A stretch of 64,000 nucleotides of DNA from Candidatus Pantoea varia (GCF_900115075.1 NZ_FOVG01000006.1:167931-231930); one strand, 5' to 3'. Numbered from the stretch's first letter, positions 17,858 through 27,246 are shown. Made by a program: numbers and translations. Notes: a model not told the origin generated them from the sequence alone.

Positions 17858-19690
17858 ATGTTGTATCGCCGTTTTGAGCGTTTTATCAATATTTTTCATG
17901 ACGCGCCCACCGACTCGCCCCCCTCAACGGTCTGGTCGTTTTACCTCTACTATCTGCGGCAGGTCTGGCCAAGTTTCGCGGCACTGCTGGTGGTGGGGCT
18001 GGCGTCAGCCCTGATTGAAGTGTCGCTGTTCAGCTATCTGAGCCGCATTATCGACATGGTCAATCACTCCACGCCCGCCACCCTGTTTCGGGATAACTGG
18101 CCGATACTGCTGTGGATGGGAGCGGTGGCGCTGATTCTGCGGCCGATTTTTATCGCCCTGCATGACATGCTGGTGCATCAGAGCATCAGCCCGAGCATGA
18201 CCAGCATGATCCGCTGGCAGAATCACAATTACGTGCTGCGCCAGAGCCTTAACTTCTTCCAGAGCGATTTCGCGGGTCGTATCGCCCAGCGCATTATGCT
18301 GACCGGCAGTTCACTGCGTGATTCCGCGGTGCAGCTGGTAGACGCCATCTGGCACGTACTGATCTACGCGGTGACCTCGCTGGTGCTGTTTGCCGGTGCC
18401 GACTGGCGGCTGATGATCCCGCTGATTATCTGGATGGTGGCCTACAGCGCCTCTCTGCGTTTCTTTGTGCCGCGCGTTAAAGCACGCTCGGTGGTCTCCT
18501 CAGAGTCACGATCTAAGCTGATGGGCACCATTGTTGATGGTTATACCAACATCGCCACCATCAAGCTGTTCGCCCACAGCGATCTGGAACGGCAGTATGC
18601 GCGTGAGGCGATTCAGGAGCAGACCGAAAAAACCCAGAACGCCGGCCGCATGGTCACCAGCATGGATCTGACGCTGTCGGCGCTGAACGGCCTGCTGATT
18701 GTCTCGACCTCCGGGCTGGCGCTGTGGTTATGGAGCCAGTCGCTGATTAGCGTCGGGGCGATTGCGCTGGCGACCGGTCTGGTGATCCGCCTGGTGAATA
18801 TGTCCGGCTGGATCATGTGGGTGGTCAACGGCATTTTCGAAAATATTGGTACGGTACAGGATGGCCTGAAAACCATTGCGCAGCCGCTGAGCGTGCAGGA
18901 TGCACCGCAGGCGAAGCAGCTTAAGGTGACGCGCGGCAACATTCGTTTTGAGGATGTGCGCTTCGATTATGGCGGTGGCCGTCAGGTGATCAACGGTTTT
19001 AACCTCGACATCAAGCCGGGCGAAAAGATTGGGCTGATTGGTCCTTCGGGCGCCGGTAAATCGACGCTGGTGAACCTGCTGCTACGCCTCTATGACCTGA
19101 ACGGGGGGCGGATTGTGATCGACGATCAGGATATCGCCGCTGTGACGCAGGAAAGCCTGCGCAGCCAGGTTGGCATGATCACCCAGGACACTTCGCTGCT
19201 GCACCGCTCAATCCGTGAAAACCTGCTCTATGGCCGTCCCGACGCCAGCGAGGAGGAATTACAGCTGGCGATTCACCGTGCCCGCGCCGATGAGTTTATC
19301 CCGCTGCTCTCCGATTCACTGGGCCGCACAGGGCTGGATGCGCACGTGGGCGAGCGCGGCGTGAAACTGTCGGGTGGTCAGCGTCAGCGTGTGGCGATTG
19401 CCCGCGTGCTGCTGAAGGATGCGCCGGTTCTGATCATGGATGAGGCGACCTCGGCGCTCGACTCCGAAGTGGAAGCGGCGATTCAGGAGAGCCTGGAGTC
19501 ACTGATGCAGGGTAAAACCGTTATCGCCATCGCACACCGCCTGTCGACCATCGCGAAGATGGATCGACTGGTGGTGCTGGATAAAGGCGGCATTGCCGAG
19601 ATGGGCAGCCATCACGAACTGCTGGCGCAAAACGGTCTCTATGCCCGGCTGTGGCAGCATCAGACCGGCGGTTTTGTCGGCATCGATTAA
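17858..19690 (+). CDS. ABC transporter, fused membrane and ATPase domains (exporter type)
   Basis: A half-transporter of 610 residues that should work as a dimer. Six membrane helices occupy about residues 35-330. The ATPase has Walker A GPSGAGKST (about 395), the Q-loop MITQDTSLLHRS, signature LSGGQRQRVAIARV, Walker B VLIMDEATSAL and H-loop AHRLST. All catalytic residues are intact. The family includes lipid-flippase and multidrug exporters; the cargo is unknown. The 3' end overlaps the convergent gene at 19687 by 4 bp. Confidence 0.92.
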   Translation: MLYRRFERFINIFHDAPTDSPPSTVWSFYLYYLRQVWPSFAALLVVGLASALIEVSLFSYLSRIIDMVNHSTPATLFRDNWPILLWMGAVALILRPIFIALHDMLVHQSISPSMTSMIRWQNHNYVLRQSLNFFQSDFAGRIAQRIMLTGSSLRDSAVQLVDAIWHVLIYAVTSLVLFAGADWRLMIPLIIWMVAYSASLRFFVPRVKARSVVSSESRSKLMGTIVDGYTNIATIKLFAHSDLERQYAREAIQEQTEKTQNAGRMVTSMDLTLSALNGLLIVSTSGLALWLWSQSLISVGAIALATGLVIRLVNMSGWIMWVVNGIFENIGTVQDGLKTIAQPLSVQDAPQAKQLKVTRGNIRFEDVRFDYGGGRQVINGFNLDIKPGEKIGLIGPSGAGKSTLVNLLLRLYDLNGGRIVIDDQDIAAVTQESLRSQVGMITQDTSLLHRSIRENLLYGRPDASEEELQLAIHRARADEFIPLLSDSLGRTGLDAHVGERGVKLSGGQRQRVAIARVLLKDAPVLIMDEATSALDSEVEAAIQESLESLMQGKTVIAIAHRLSTIAKMDRLVVLDKGGIAEMGSHHELLAQNGLYARLWQHQTGGFVGID

Positions 19691-20811
19691 TCGCCGCGTC
19701 GATAGGGTAAGGCGTCGCGTGCTTCTTCCGCCCAGCCGCGCACGCCTTCCCGCTCCTGCACCAGAAAATCAGCGACCGCATCACGCAGGCCGGGATGCAG
19801 CAGATAGTGCCAGGAGTGGGTAATCTGCGGCTCGAAGCCGCGCACCAGCTTGTGCTCGCCCTGCGCGCCTGCATCAAACCGCGTCAGCCCCTCATCAAGG
19901 GCCAAATCCATTCCCTGATAGAAACAGGTTTCAAAGTGCAGCCGGTCAAACTCCGCCAGACAGCCCCAGTAGCGGCCATAGAGCGCGTTGCTGTCCCGCA
20001 GATAAAACGCCATCGCGGCCGGTTGCTGCTGTAAACGGGCGATCACCACCACAATATTCTGTGGCATGCGTTCCGCCAGCAGGCTGAAAAAGTCACGCGT
20101 CAGATAGGGACGCTGACCGCGCACCGCATAGGTGTTGGCGTAACAGGTGTAGACAAAATCCCACTGATCTTCGCGCAGCTGGTCGCCCAGGTAGCGGTCA
20201 AACTCAAAGCCGCTCTGCATCACCTGCTCACGCTCTTTACGCAGCTGTTTGCGCTTGCGCGACATCAGCGAATCCAGGAAATCCTGAAAATCGCGGTAGC
20301 CACGGTTATGCCAGTGATACTGACAACCGAGCCGGGAGAGCCAGTCGGGCTGATCGGCCAGCAGCTGGTTCGCCTGCACATCGGTAAAGTTGATGTGGGC
20401 GCCGCTTAAGCCCTGCTGTAACAGGCTCTCCGGCAGGGCCGACAGCAGCTGTGCAGCAGCAGAAGCTTCCCCCAGCAGGCGCGCGCCGCTGACCGGGCTG
20501 AAAGGTATCGCACCCAGCCATTTCGGGTAGTAGCGGATCCCGGCACGCTGGCTGGCATCCGCCCAGGCATGATCAAAGACATACTCGCCCTGTGAATGGC
20601 GTTTGCGGTAGCCTGGCAGCGCGGCGCGGGTCACGCCCTCCTCCCGCCACAGCAGATGATCGGGCTGCCAGCCCGATTCGGGCCGCACGCTGCCGCTCTC
20701 TTCTAAGGTAAGCAGAAAGGCGTGGCGCAAAAAAGGCTGGTCATCAGGCAACAGCGCATCCCACTCGGCGGCCGGGATCTCCGCCAGTGACGTCAGGTGA
20801 ATCAGCGACAT
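19687..20811 (-). CDS. FemAB-like / DUF482 (PF04339) GNAT-fold protein
   Basis: 374 residues of the peptidoglycan-biosynthesis-like family formerly called DUF482. Typical segments are EWDALLPDDQPFLRHAFL at the N-terminus, YDFSPV-type KWLGAIPFSPVSGARLL, LMSRKRKQLRKEREQV, and the C-terminal FETCFYQGMDLALDEGLTRFDAGAQGEHKL. The fold is that of acyl or aminoacyl transferases; the biochemical role is not established. A GGAG sequence stands before the ATG. Its stop codon is interleaved with that of the ABC transporter gene (shared TTAA). Confidence 0.88.
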   Translation of the reverse strand: MSLIHLTSLAEIPAAEWDALLPDDQPFLRHAFLLTLEESGSVRPESGWQPDHLLWREEGVTRAALPGYRKRHSQGEYVFDHAWADASQRAGIRYYPKWLGAIPFSPVSGARLLGEASAAAQLLSALPESLLQQGLSGAHINFTDVQANQLLADQPDWLSRLGCQYHWHNRGYRDFQDFLDSLMSRKRKQLRKEREQVMQSGFEFDRYLGDQLREDQWDFVYTCYANTYAVRGQRPYLTRDFFSLLAERMPQNIVVVIARLQQQPAAMAFYLRDSNALYGRYWGCLAEFDRLHFETCFYQGMDLALDEGLTRFDAGAQGEHKLVRGFEPQITHSWHYLLHPGLRDAVADFLVQEREGVRGWAEEARDALPYRRGD

Positions 20812-20963
20812 GAAATACTCCAGAGAACGTCGGGCAGAGAGTCAGTCAAGCAGGTTTTCTGCGCCAGCGAAAGGGTAAAGGCACGCAAAGTGAAGGCTGC
20901 ATCAGTGGAGCACAGCTTCTATACTGCGACTTTATCACCCCAGGATCTCTACAGGACATCGCC

Positions 20964-21869
20964 ATGGATCGACTCGATTGTGACCGGATGTTTGTCACGG
21001 TGCTGGAAACCGGCAGCTTTTCGGCGGCGGCGTTACGTCTCGGTACCAGTAGCAGTCAGGCTTCCAAGCTGGTTTCAAAGCTGGAGCAGCGGCTCGGCGT
21101 CCAGCTGTTTAAGCGCAGCACGCGCGCCCTGTCGCCCACCGATGTCGGGCGCAGCTATTATGAGCGGGTAAAAAACCTGCTCGATGCGTTTGAGACGCTG
21201 GATGCCAGCGTACGTGAAAGCGCCACCACGCCAACCGGCAGGCTGAAAATCAGCGCGCCCGACTCCTTTGGCACGGCGGTGCTCTCCCAGGTACTGGTGG
21301 CGTTTGCCCGGCGCTATCCGCTGATTGAACTGGATGTCAGCTTTTCAGATCGGGCCGTGAACATCGTCGATGAGGGATTTGATATGGCGATCCGTATCGG
21401 CACCCTCAGCGGCAGCAGCCTGGTGGCACGCAAGCTGGGCGAAGTGCATGTGCGCATCGCCGCCTCACCGGTCTATCTGGAGCAGTTCGGCACGCCGCAG
21501 CACTGGCGTGAAATGGACCAGCACCAGTGCATTATCGACACCAATTTTCGCGATCCCTGGCACTGGCCCTTTGCCAGCGGCGACGGCAGCAACGAGATTG
21601 TCACCGTACCGGTACGCGGACGTCTGCGCTTCGCCAACACAGAAGCCTGCCTGCAGGCCGCCAGCGCCGGATTAGGCATCGCGCGTCTGCCCGGTTTTAT
21701 TGCGGCCCCGGCACTGCAACGTGGTGAGATTGTCCGGCTGCTGGAGAACTTCGGGACGCCGCCGCTGGGCCTGTTCGCGGTCTATCCGCCTGCCCGCCAT
21801 CTGGCACACCGGGCGCGCCTGCTTATCGACTTTCTGGTAACGCACTTCACCCATTTTCCATTGGCGTGA
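20964..21869 (+). CDS. LysR-family transcriptional regulator
   Basis: 301 residues. The winged helix (MDRLDCDRMFVTVLETGSFS, then SSSQASKLVSKLEQRLGVQL) is followed by a CrgA-type effector domain starting TGRLKISAPDSFGTAVL. It lies 98 bp upstream of, and in line with, a glutathionyl-hydroquinone reductase and an esterase gene, and head to head (152 bp) with the FemAB-like gene. The reductase neighbour suggests a response to quinones or similar electrophiles, which is inference. Confidence 0.92.
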   Translation: MDRLDCDRMFVTVLETGSFSAAALRLGTSSSQASKLVSKLEQRLGVQLFKRSTRALSPTDVGRSYYERVKNLLDAFETLDASVRESATTPTGRLKISAPDSFGTAVLSQVLVAFARRYPLIELDVSFSDRAVNIVDEGFDMAIRIGTLSGSSLVARKLGEVHVRIAASPVYLEQFGTPQHWREMDQHQCIIDTNFRDPWHWPFASGDGSNEIVTVPVRGRLRFANTEACLQAASAGLGIARLPGFIAAPALQRGEIVRLLENFGTPPLGLFAVYPPARHLAHRARLLIDFLVTHFTHFPLA

Positions 21870-21967
21870 TTTATTCCAGACTGGAATAAATTATTGTCTT
21901 CAGGACCAGATTATCAGCCGTTTCGGCATCAGTTAAACTACTTCTCTAATCACAGAGGAGTCGCGCG

Positions 21968-22909
21968 ATGTTAGTAGAAGGCAAATGGAGTAGTGACTGG
22001 CATCCGGTGCAGGCTACCGATAAACAGGGCGGCTTCGTCCGTCAGACGTCCGGCTTCCGGCATTTTATCAGCAGCGATGGCTCCACTGAATTCGCGGCCG
22101 AACCCGATCGTTACCATCTCTATGTCGGGCTGATCTGTCCATGGGCGTCGCGCACCCTGATGGCCCGTAAACTCAAAGGTCTGGAGTCGCTGATTAGCGT
22201 GACGGTGGTGGAGCCGCAACTTGGTGCCCAGGGCTGGCGCTTTGGCAATTTTCCCGGTGCGCAACCGGACCCGCTGAATAACGCGCAATATCTGCATGAA
22301 ATCTATACCCGCGTCGTGCCTGATTACACCGGCCGCGCCACCGTACCGGTGCTGTGGGACAAGAAAACCGGCACCATCGTTAACAACGAGTCCGCTGACA
22401 TCGTGCGCATGTTTAACAGCGGCTTTGGCGATCTGGCCGATAACCACATCGACCTCTATCCCGCCGCGCTGCGCGCCGGGATTGATGCGCTGAATGAGAG
22501 CCTCTATCCACGTCTGAATAACGGTGTCTATCGCGCCGGGTTCGCGACGACATCCATCAGCTATCAGCAGGCGTTTAATGACGTTTTCAGCCAGCTCGAC
22601 GAACTGGAAGCCCTGCTCGGCGATGGTCGCACCTTCCTGCTGGGCGAACGGTTGACTGAAGCCGATATTCGCCTGTTCGTGACCCTGATTCGCTTTGACG
22701 TCGCCTATCATGGCCTGTTCAAATGCAATCTGCGCCGGATACGCGACTATACGCTGCTGAATCGCTATCTTAAGAGCATGTTGTCGGTCTCCGGCGTGCG
22801 TGAGACGGTCAATATCGATCACATTAAACAGGGTTATTACTCGATCAAGGCGCTGAACCCGAACGGGATCGTTCCGGCTGGCCCGGATATGAGTGAATAC
22901 CATTTATAA
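21968..22909 (+). CDS. Glutathionyl-hydroquinone reductase (ECM4/YqjG-type GST)
   Basis: 313 residues of the Xi-class glutathione transferase family. The catalytic cysteine lies in LICPWASRT (about residue 57). Conserved neighbours are RYHLYVGLICPW, the VVPDYTGRATVPVLWDKKT segment, IVNNESADIVRMFN and, in the helical domain, EADIRLFVTLIRFDVAYHGLFKCN. The enzyme reduces glutathionyl-hydroquinones to free hydroquinones, a quinone-detoxification step. AGAGGAG precedes the ATG. It is followed 23 nt later by an esterase gene on the same strand, so the two are probably co-transcribed. Confidence 0.93.
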   Translation: MLVEGKWSSDWHPVQATDKQGGFVRQTSGFRHFISSDGSTEFAAEPDRYHLYVGLICPWASRTLMARKLKGLESLISVTVVEPQLGAQGWRFGNFPGAQPDPLNNAQYLHEIYTRVVPDYTGRATVPVLWDKKTGTIVNNESADIVRMFNSGFGDLADNHIDLYPAALRAGIDALNESLYPRLNNGVYRAGFATTSISYQQAFNDVFSQLDELEALLGDGRTFLLGERLTEADIRLFVTLIRFDVAYHGLFKCNLRRIRDYTLLNRYLKSMLSVSGVRETVNIDHIKQGYYSIKALNPNGIVPAGPDMSEYHL

Positions 22910-22932
22910 GGGCATAAGCTCAAGGAGCAATG

Positions 22933-23538
22933 ATGGCAAAAGCACTGGTGATTTTTCTGCATGGCGTGGGCAGTAACGGCGACGATCTGGCTCCGATTGG
23001 CCGTCACTGGGCGACGCTGTTGCCGGATGTGATTTTTGCCTCACCCAATGCGCCCGAACGTTTTCCCGCCGGTTTTGGCTGGCAGTGGTTCAGCCTGGAG
23101 GACGTGACGCCAGAGAACCGGCCGGGACGGGTACGGGCCGCGCGGGCGGCGTTTGATGCGACACTGAACGAGATTGTCGCGCAGCACGGCTTCGCCGATC
23201 GCTGGCAGGATGTGGTGCTGGTGGGCTTCTCTCAGGGGTCGATCATGGCGCTGGATGCGCTGGCCTCTGGCCGTTATCCGCTGGCGGGCGTGGTCGCCTT
23301 TTCCGGCCGTCTGGCGGTTGAGGATGAATTAACCCCGCAGGCTCATGTGCCCGCGCTGCTGATCCACGGTCAGGCCGATGAGGTGATCCCCTGGCAGGAG
23401 AGCGAATCTGCCGCAGCACGACTCCGGGCCGCATTGGTGCCGGTCGACGCGCGCTTTGAACCCGCCACTGGCCACACCATATCAGCTCAGGGGGCCATGC
23501 ACGCCGCCGCGTTTATCGGACAGTGCTTACAGGATTAA
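22933..23538 (+). CDS. Carboxylesterase/phospholipase-type alpha/beta-hydrolase (YpfH-like)
   Basis: 201 residues. The strand and oxyanion loop FLHGVGSNGDDL, nucleophile elbow GFSQGS (Ser about 106), acid residue in HGQADEVIP and His in ATGHTIS make a full catalytic triad. The family includes lysophospholipase- and thioesterase-like serine hydrolases. Two ATG codons stand in tandem; the second (22933) has AAGGAG at better spacing. It follows the glutathionyl-hydroquinone reductase gene and shares a TTAA stop overlap with the convergent gene at 23535. Confidence 0.88.
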   Translation: MAKALVIFLHGVGSNGDDLAPIGRHWATLLPDVIFASPNAPERFPAGFGWQWFSLEDVTPENRPGRVRAARAAFDATLNEIVAQHGFADRWQDVVLVGFSQGSIMALDALASGRYPLAGVVAFSGRLAVEDELTPQAHVPALLIHGQADEVIPWQESESAAARLRAALVPVDARFEPATGHTISAQGAMHAAAFIGQCLQD

Positions 23539-24350
23539 CCCCAGCAGCGCTTTAACGCCTGCCAGGCATGACGCGCAGCCACGTCGGGCGGCAGGCGTTT
23601 CAGCGCATCATTAAAGACTTCGATTCCCACCGGCCCCTGATAGCCCGCGCTTTTGAGTTTATCGACAAAGTGCTCAACGTCGATAATGCCATCGCCGGGC
23701 AGCAGACGCTGATGCTTCGCCATCGCCATCAGGCTCTGTTTATCCTGAGCGGGAACGGCGGCCATATCACATAGCTGCACTTCATAAATGCGATCGGCAG
23801 GAATGCCGTCCAGCTGCGAGGCATCACCGCCCAGCGCGCAGATGTGGAACAGATCGACCACCAGCCCGGTATTGGGTTGGTCGAGTCGCTGCAGTCGCTG
23901 CCACGCCAGCGGCAGCGTGTTGTCCACGCTGCACCAGGCCATCGGTTCATACATGATGCGCATGTTATAGCGCGCGGCTTCAGAGGCCATCCAGCGCAGG
24001 TCATCATCAATCTGGTCGGCGCAGCAATCCTCACGGGTGCTGGCCGGGGCCTGAATAGTGTCGCAGCCCAGTACCTGAGCGATTCGGATAAACTGGCGCA
24101 GCTCCTCGCGCTTCTTTCCGCGCAGCGTACCGGGAGCGCCGGTGAAATCGCGCAGCACCTGCAGATTAGTGAAGCCAGGTCCCTGCCGGGCGGCGATCTC
24201 AGCCAGTGCCGCCGCGCCGCCTTCACATGCTTCGACATCCTCGCGCCAGATCTCGACCTGATCGAAACCGGCGTCACGCGCCGCCTGCAGTTTCTGGCCG
24301 GGTTCACCGTTTAACAACACCAGGTTAAGGAAGGTGGAGTTAGTTCGCAT
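23535..24350 (-). CDS. Sugar phosphate isomerase/epimerase-like TIM-barrel protein
   Basis: 271 residues of the xylose-isomerase-like/AP-endonuclease-2 fold. Visible elements are GFDQVEIWREDVEAC on the first strands, LGCDTIQAPAST, the MRIMYEPMAW and VVDLFHICALGGD metal-ligand strands, LCDMAAVP, GDGIIDVEHFVDKLKSAGY and VGIEVFNDALK. Such proteins isomerise or epimerise keto-sugars and inosose-type cyclitols. Nothing beside it reveals the pathway. AAGGAG precedes the ATG by eight bases. Confidence 0.87.
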   Translation of the reverse strand: MRTNSTFLNLVLLNGEPGQKLQAARDAGFDQVEIWREDVEACEGGAAALAEIAARQGPGFTNLQVLRDFTGAPGTLRGKKREELRQFIRIAQVLGCDTIQAPASTREDCCADQIDDDLRWMASEAARYNMRIMYEPMAWCSVDNTLPLAWQRLQRLDQPNTGLVVDLFHICALGGDASQLDGIPADRIYEVQLCDMAAVPAQDKQSLMAMAKHQRLLPGDGIIDVEHFVDKLKSAGYQGPVGIEVFNDALKRLPPDVAARHAWQALKRCWG

Positions 24351-24482
24351 TGCTCGGCTCCTTAATCGTCCGGAATAATCGGTGATGTTCAGCTTCTGCG
24401 CCCGTTCATACAGGATGTACGGGCGTAAAACCTGAAACAGTATCTACCTCTTAAGAAGTATGACAAGCGCCGCTTAGCCGGA

Positions 24483-24860
24483 TCAGCCCAGCATCGTGAC
24501 CAGTGCGAAACCGGCAAACGCCATCAGCAGCGAGCCGATCACATGCACCAGCGCGCTGGCCATCGCCCAGAAATAGTTCCCTGATTGTAGCAACCCCATT
24601 AATTCCGCCGTGAAGGAGGAGAAGGTGGTCAGCCCGCCGCAGAGTCCGGTGACAATCAGCAGTTTCCAGATCGGGTCGATGTCGGGATGGCGAACAAACC
24701 AGGCCATCGCGCCGCCGATCACCAGACCGCCGATCAGATTCACCAGCAGCGTGCCCGGCGGCAGATTGGGAAAAAGCGCATTAAAGCGCATCGCGAACAG
24801 CCAGCGCAGTACACAGCCGACAGAGCCACCGATCATCACAGCCAGTAACGGTTTAAACAT
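24483..24860 (-). CDS. crcB: CrcB (Fluc) fluoride ion channel
   Basis: 125 residues with four membrane helices. Family motifs are GGSVGCVLRWLF, TLLVNLIGGLVIGG, and GLCGGLTTFSSFTAELMGLLQSG, which holds the central sodium site and the phenylalanines lining the fluoride pathway. The protein works as an antiparallel dimer that exports F-. AGGAG precedes the ATG at 24860, and a fluoride riboswitch stands in its leader at 24954-25019. Confidence 0.96.
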   Translation of the reverse strand: MFKPLLAVMIGGSVGCVLRWLFAMRFNALFPNLPPGTLLVNLIGGLVIGGAMAWFVRHPDIDPIWKLLIVTGLCGGLTTFSSFTAELMGLLQSGNYFWAMASALVHVIGSLLMAFAGFALVTMLG

Positions 24861-24953
24861 GTCTTGCTCCTGATTACAGAGTAATGCCGGGCTGAGGGGG
24901 GAAAGGCAGAGATAAACTGCGCCTGACGCCTCAGCTCCCGCGAAAGGATTGAG

Positions 24954-25019
24954 TGTCAGGCGTCATCAGCCGGTGTTAAACCCACCGGCGGTTGGGAAAG
25001 GTGGCACGCCATCACCTTG
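24954..25019 (-). promoter_or_regulatory. Fluoride riboswitch (crcB motif) in the crcB leader
   Basis: Read on the minus strand, 25016-25000 gives GGTGATGGCGTGCCACC, then AACCGCC, a short hairpin (GCCGGTG...CACCGGC) and GCTGATGACGCCTGAC. These are the conserved blocks of the crcB/fluoride aptamer, much like the Pseudomonas syringae example from memory. The aptamer ends about 95 nt before the crcB ATG. The end of the aptamer (GCCTGAC) can also pair with GTCAGGC some 25 nt downstream, a plausible expression platform. Confidence 0.9.
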
Positions 25020-25142
25020 AGCCGGTGATAATACGACGCCCGTTTCAGGCTGGCAACAGTGAGGTCATAGCGGCTGAAAACCTTGACGCGCACGCCACAG
25101 ACGGGGTAATGCTGATGGTTTACAGCCTGTTGCGGAGACCCT

Positions 25143-26063
25143 ATGCGTACCCTGATTTTTGATACCGATATCGGCGTGGATGATGCCTTTGCGCTGGCTT
25201 ATGCGGCGCGGACGCAGCATCTGCTGGGAATTACCACCGTATTTGGTAACGTGGCGGTGGGGCAGGCGGTGAAAAACGCCCGGCTGTTTTGCGACAAAAT
25301 GGCGATTAACGCGGAGGTCTATCGCGGCTGTTCGCGGCCGCTGGCGCTGGCACCCTCTGCGCCCGCCAGGCTGCACGGTGAAGATGGGCTGGGCGACGCG
25401 TTTGATAATCCCTGCAGCGATGCGGCGCCAGGCGCGGTGCAGTTTATTATCGACAGCGTGCGGGCGCAGCCGCATCAGATCACCCTGGTGGCGATTGGCC
25501 CGCTGACCAATATCGCCACGGCTATTAATCAGGCGCCGGATATTATTCCGCTGGTGAAAGAGCTGGTCATTATGGGCGGTGCGTTTGGCACCGACGGCCA
25601 CAGCGGCAACGTGACGCCTTTCAGCGAATTCAATATCTGGAAAGATCCACACGCCGCCGATCAGGTGCTCGCCTCGGCGCTGAGCGTGGTGGTGATCCCG
25701 CTGGATGTCACGCACAAGGTGCTGATCAGCGGCGATGAGGTTCAGCGTCTGAACCAGCCTGTGCTGAGCGCTATCTGTCGCCCTTACCTGGCTTACAGTC
25801 TGGAGAAAGAGGGATTCGACGGTATGGCGTTGCACGACACCCTGGCGGTGGCGTGGCTGACGCTGCCGCAGGCCTTTACGCTCACTGAAAGTCCGCTGCG
25901 GGTGATCACGGAGGGCATCGCCTGCGGTCAGACGGTGCGTAAACTGAGCGCGCTGGCATCACGAGCCGATCCGTTTGCCGGTCTGCCCGCCCAGCGTATC
26001 GCGCTCGGCGTGGATGCCGACGCGGTGCGGGCGCACTTCTTTGAGACCCTCACCGCGCCCTGA
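25143..26063 (+). CDS. Inosine-uridine-type nucleoside hydrolase
   Basis: 306 residues of the IUNH family. The Ca2+-binding signature FDTDIGVDDAFAL is at the N-terminus, with VFGNVAVGQAVKNA, HGEDGLGD, the LVIMGGAFG strand, FNIWKDPHAADQVL, and the C-terminal MALHDTLAVAWL carrying the last catalytic residues. It splits ribonucleosides into base and ribose; whether it prefers purine or pyrimidine nucleosides cannot be decided by eye. GGAG precedes the ATG. It is divergent from crcB; no co-function is evident. Confidence 0.93.
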   Translation: MRTLIFDTDIGVDDAFALAYAARTQHLLGITTVFGNVAVGQAVKNARLFCDKMAINAEVYRGCSRPLALAPSAPARLHGEDGLGDAFDNPCSDAAPGAVQFIIDSVRAQPHQITLVAIGPLTNIATAINQAPDIIPLVKELVIMGGAFGTDGHSGNVTPFSEFNIWKDPHAADQVLASALSVVVIPLDVTHKVLISGDEVQRLNQPVLSAICRPYLAYSLEKEGFDGMALHDTLAVAWLTLPQAFTLTESPLRVITEGIACGQTVRKLSALASRADPFAGLPAQRIALGVDADAVRAHFFETLTAP

Positions 26064-26080
26064 AGCGCTGGCTGGCCGCG

Positions 26081-27109
26081 TTACCGGTCGAAGTGAATCA
26101 CGCCTTTGATCAGCTCGCGGTTGTTGATGATTTGCGCCTCGAAGGTTTCATCCAGCGTGGAGAAAGCCAGATGGTGATTCAGCATCATTTCGGCGCGAAG
26201 CTGGCCGCTGGCCATCAGCGCACGCACGCGGTCGAAATCTTCACGGGTGGCGTTGCGGCTGCCCATCAGGGTGGTCTCTTTTTTATGGAATTCACTGTCC
26301 GGGATCACCAGATCGCCTTTGTGCAGGCCAACATAGACGATCGTGCCGCCGTGCCGCATCAGGTTGACCGCATTGTTCATCGCCGCCGGGCTGCCGGTGG
26401 CGTCGATCACTTTCAGGGCCAGACGGCCACCAAACTGCTCGCGTAGCGCGCTGTAAAACGCCTCATCAGCCGGATTCAGCGCTGCCAGGCCGAGCTGATC
26501 AGCGACATGCTGGCGACGAAATTCGCTGGTATCCGCCACCACCACCTGCGCGCCGCTGGCGGCGGCAATGGCGGCGACACCCAGCCCAATCGGTCCGGCG
26601 CCTGCCACCAGCACCTGCTCATCCGCCACGATCCCGGCCCGACGCACCGCATGGGCGCTGATGGCAAACGGCTCAATCAGCGCGGCCGCTTCCGGAGCAA
26701 CCTCATCCACCGCCAGCAGCGTGCTGACCGGCACGCTTAGGTAGTCGCAGAAACCACCATCCTGATGCACGCCAATCACCGAGATCTGCTCACAGCAGTT
26801 GGTCTTGCCGCTCTGGCAGGCGTCGCAGCGCAGGCAGGAGATGTAGGGCATTAACGCCACCCGCTGGCCTGGCTGAAAGCCCTCGGCGCCACTACCCAGC
26901 GCCACCACTTCGGCACAGATTTCATGGCCCAGCACCCGTGGATAGCTGAAGAACGGCTGATTGCCGGACCAGGCGTGGATGTCAGTGCCGCAGATCCCGG
27001 CGGTAAGGATTTTAATCAGTGCCTCGCCAGCAGCAGGTACGGGGGTGTTGCGGGTGGCCCAGACCATCTTACGTGGTTCAGCGATGACCAGTGCTTTCAT
27101 TGTTGTCAT
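26081..27109 (-). CDS. lgoD: L-galactonate-5-dehydrogenase (LgoD), zinc MDR family
   Basis: 342 residues of the zinc alcohol dehydrogenase family. Catalytic zinc ligands sit in GICGTDIHAW and GHEI; structural zinc cysteines are in CLRCDACQSGKTNCC; the NAD-binding motif is GAGPIGLGVAA. Stretches such as NQPFFSYPRVLGHEIC, EQISVIGVHQDGG, LIEPFAISAHAVRRA and HKKETTLMGSRNAT follow E. coli LgoD (YjjN) closely from memory. The enzyme oxidises L-galactonate to D-tagaturonate. It is divergent from lgoR, with lgoT beyond, as one catabolic module. Confidence 0.93.
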   Translation of the reverse strand: MTTMKALVIAEPRKMVWATRNTPVPAAGEALIKILTAGICGTDIHAWSGNQPFFSYPRVLGHEICAEVVALGSGAEGFQPGQRVALMPYISCLRCDACQSGKTNCCEQISVIGVHQDGGFCDYLSVPVSTLLAVDEVAPEAAALIEPFAISAHAVRRAGIVADEQVLVAGAGPIGLGVAAIAAASGAQVVVADTSEFRRQHVADQLGLAALNPADEAFYSALREQFGGRLALKVIDATGSPAAMNNAVNLMRHGGTIVYVGLHKGDLVIPDSEFHKKETTLMGSRNATREDFDRVRALMASGQLRAEMMLNHHLAFSTLDETFEAQIINNRELIKGVIHFDR

Positions 27110-27214
27110 GGTGATTCTCCGGTTGTCCTGCAGGCAGTTATGGCGAATCCTGCTTGCTGCGCGGCGTTCGTTTGCGGGAAGTGTGAAGCACGGCGATTTT
27201 TTTGGGCTTTGAAT

Positions 27215-27236
27215 GGTTTTTAATGCATAAAAAACC
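27215..27236. promoter_or_regulatory. Candidate LgoR operator between lgoD and lgoR
   Basis: GGTTTTTAAT at 27215-27224 is the exact reverse complement of the 10-mer ATTAAAAACC found twice before lgoT. It is paired with ATAAAAAACC (27227-27236, one mismatch), giving an inverted repeat 11 bp before the lgoR start and inside the lgoD/lgoR control region. Assignment to LgoR is inference. Confidence 0.55.
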
Positions 27237-27246
27237 GGAGAGTGAG

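Noticed and set aside
21971..22903. A 310-codon open frame antisense to the glutathionyl-hydroquinone reductase
   Set aside because: It mirrors the sense gene almost exactly and has no recognisable protein features; the sense gene has full family motifs.
25065..25835. A 256-codon minus-strand frame over the nucleoside hydrolase
   Set aside because: It is antisense to a gene with the complete IUNH signature and has no plausible start signal.
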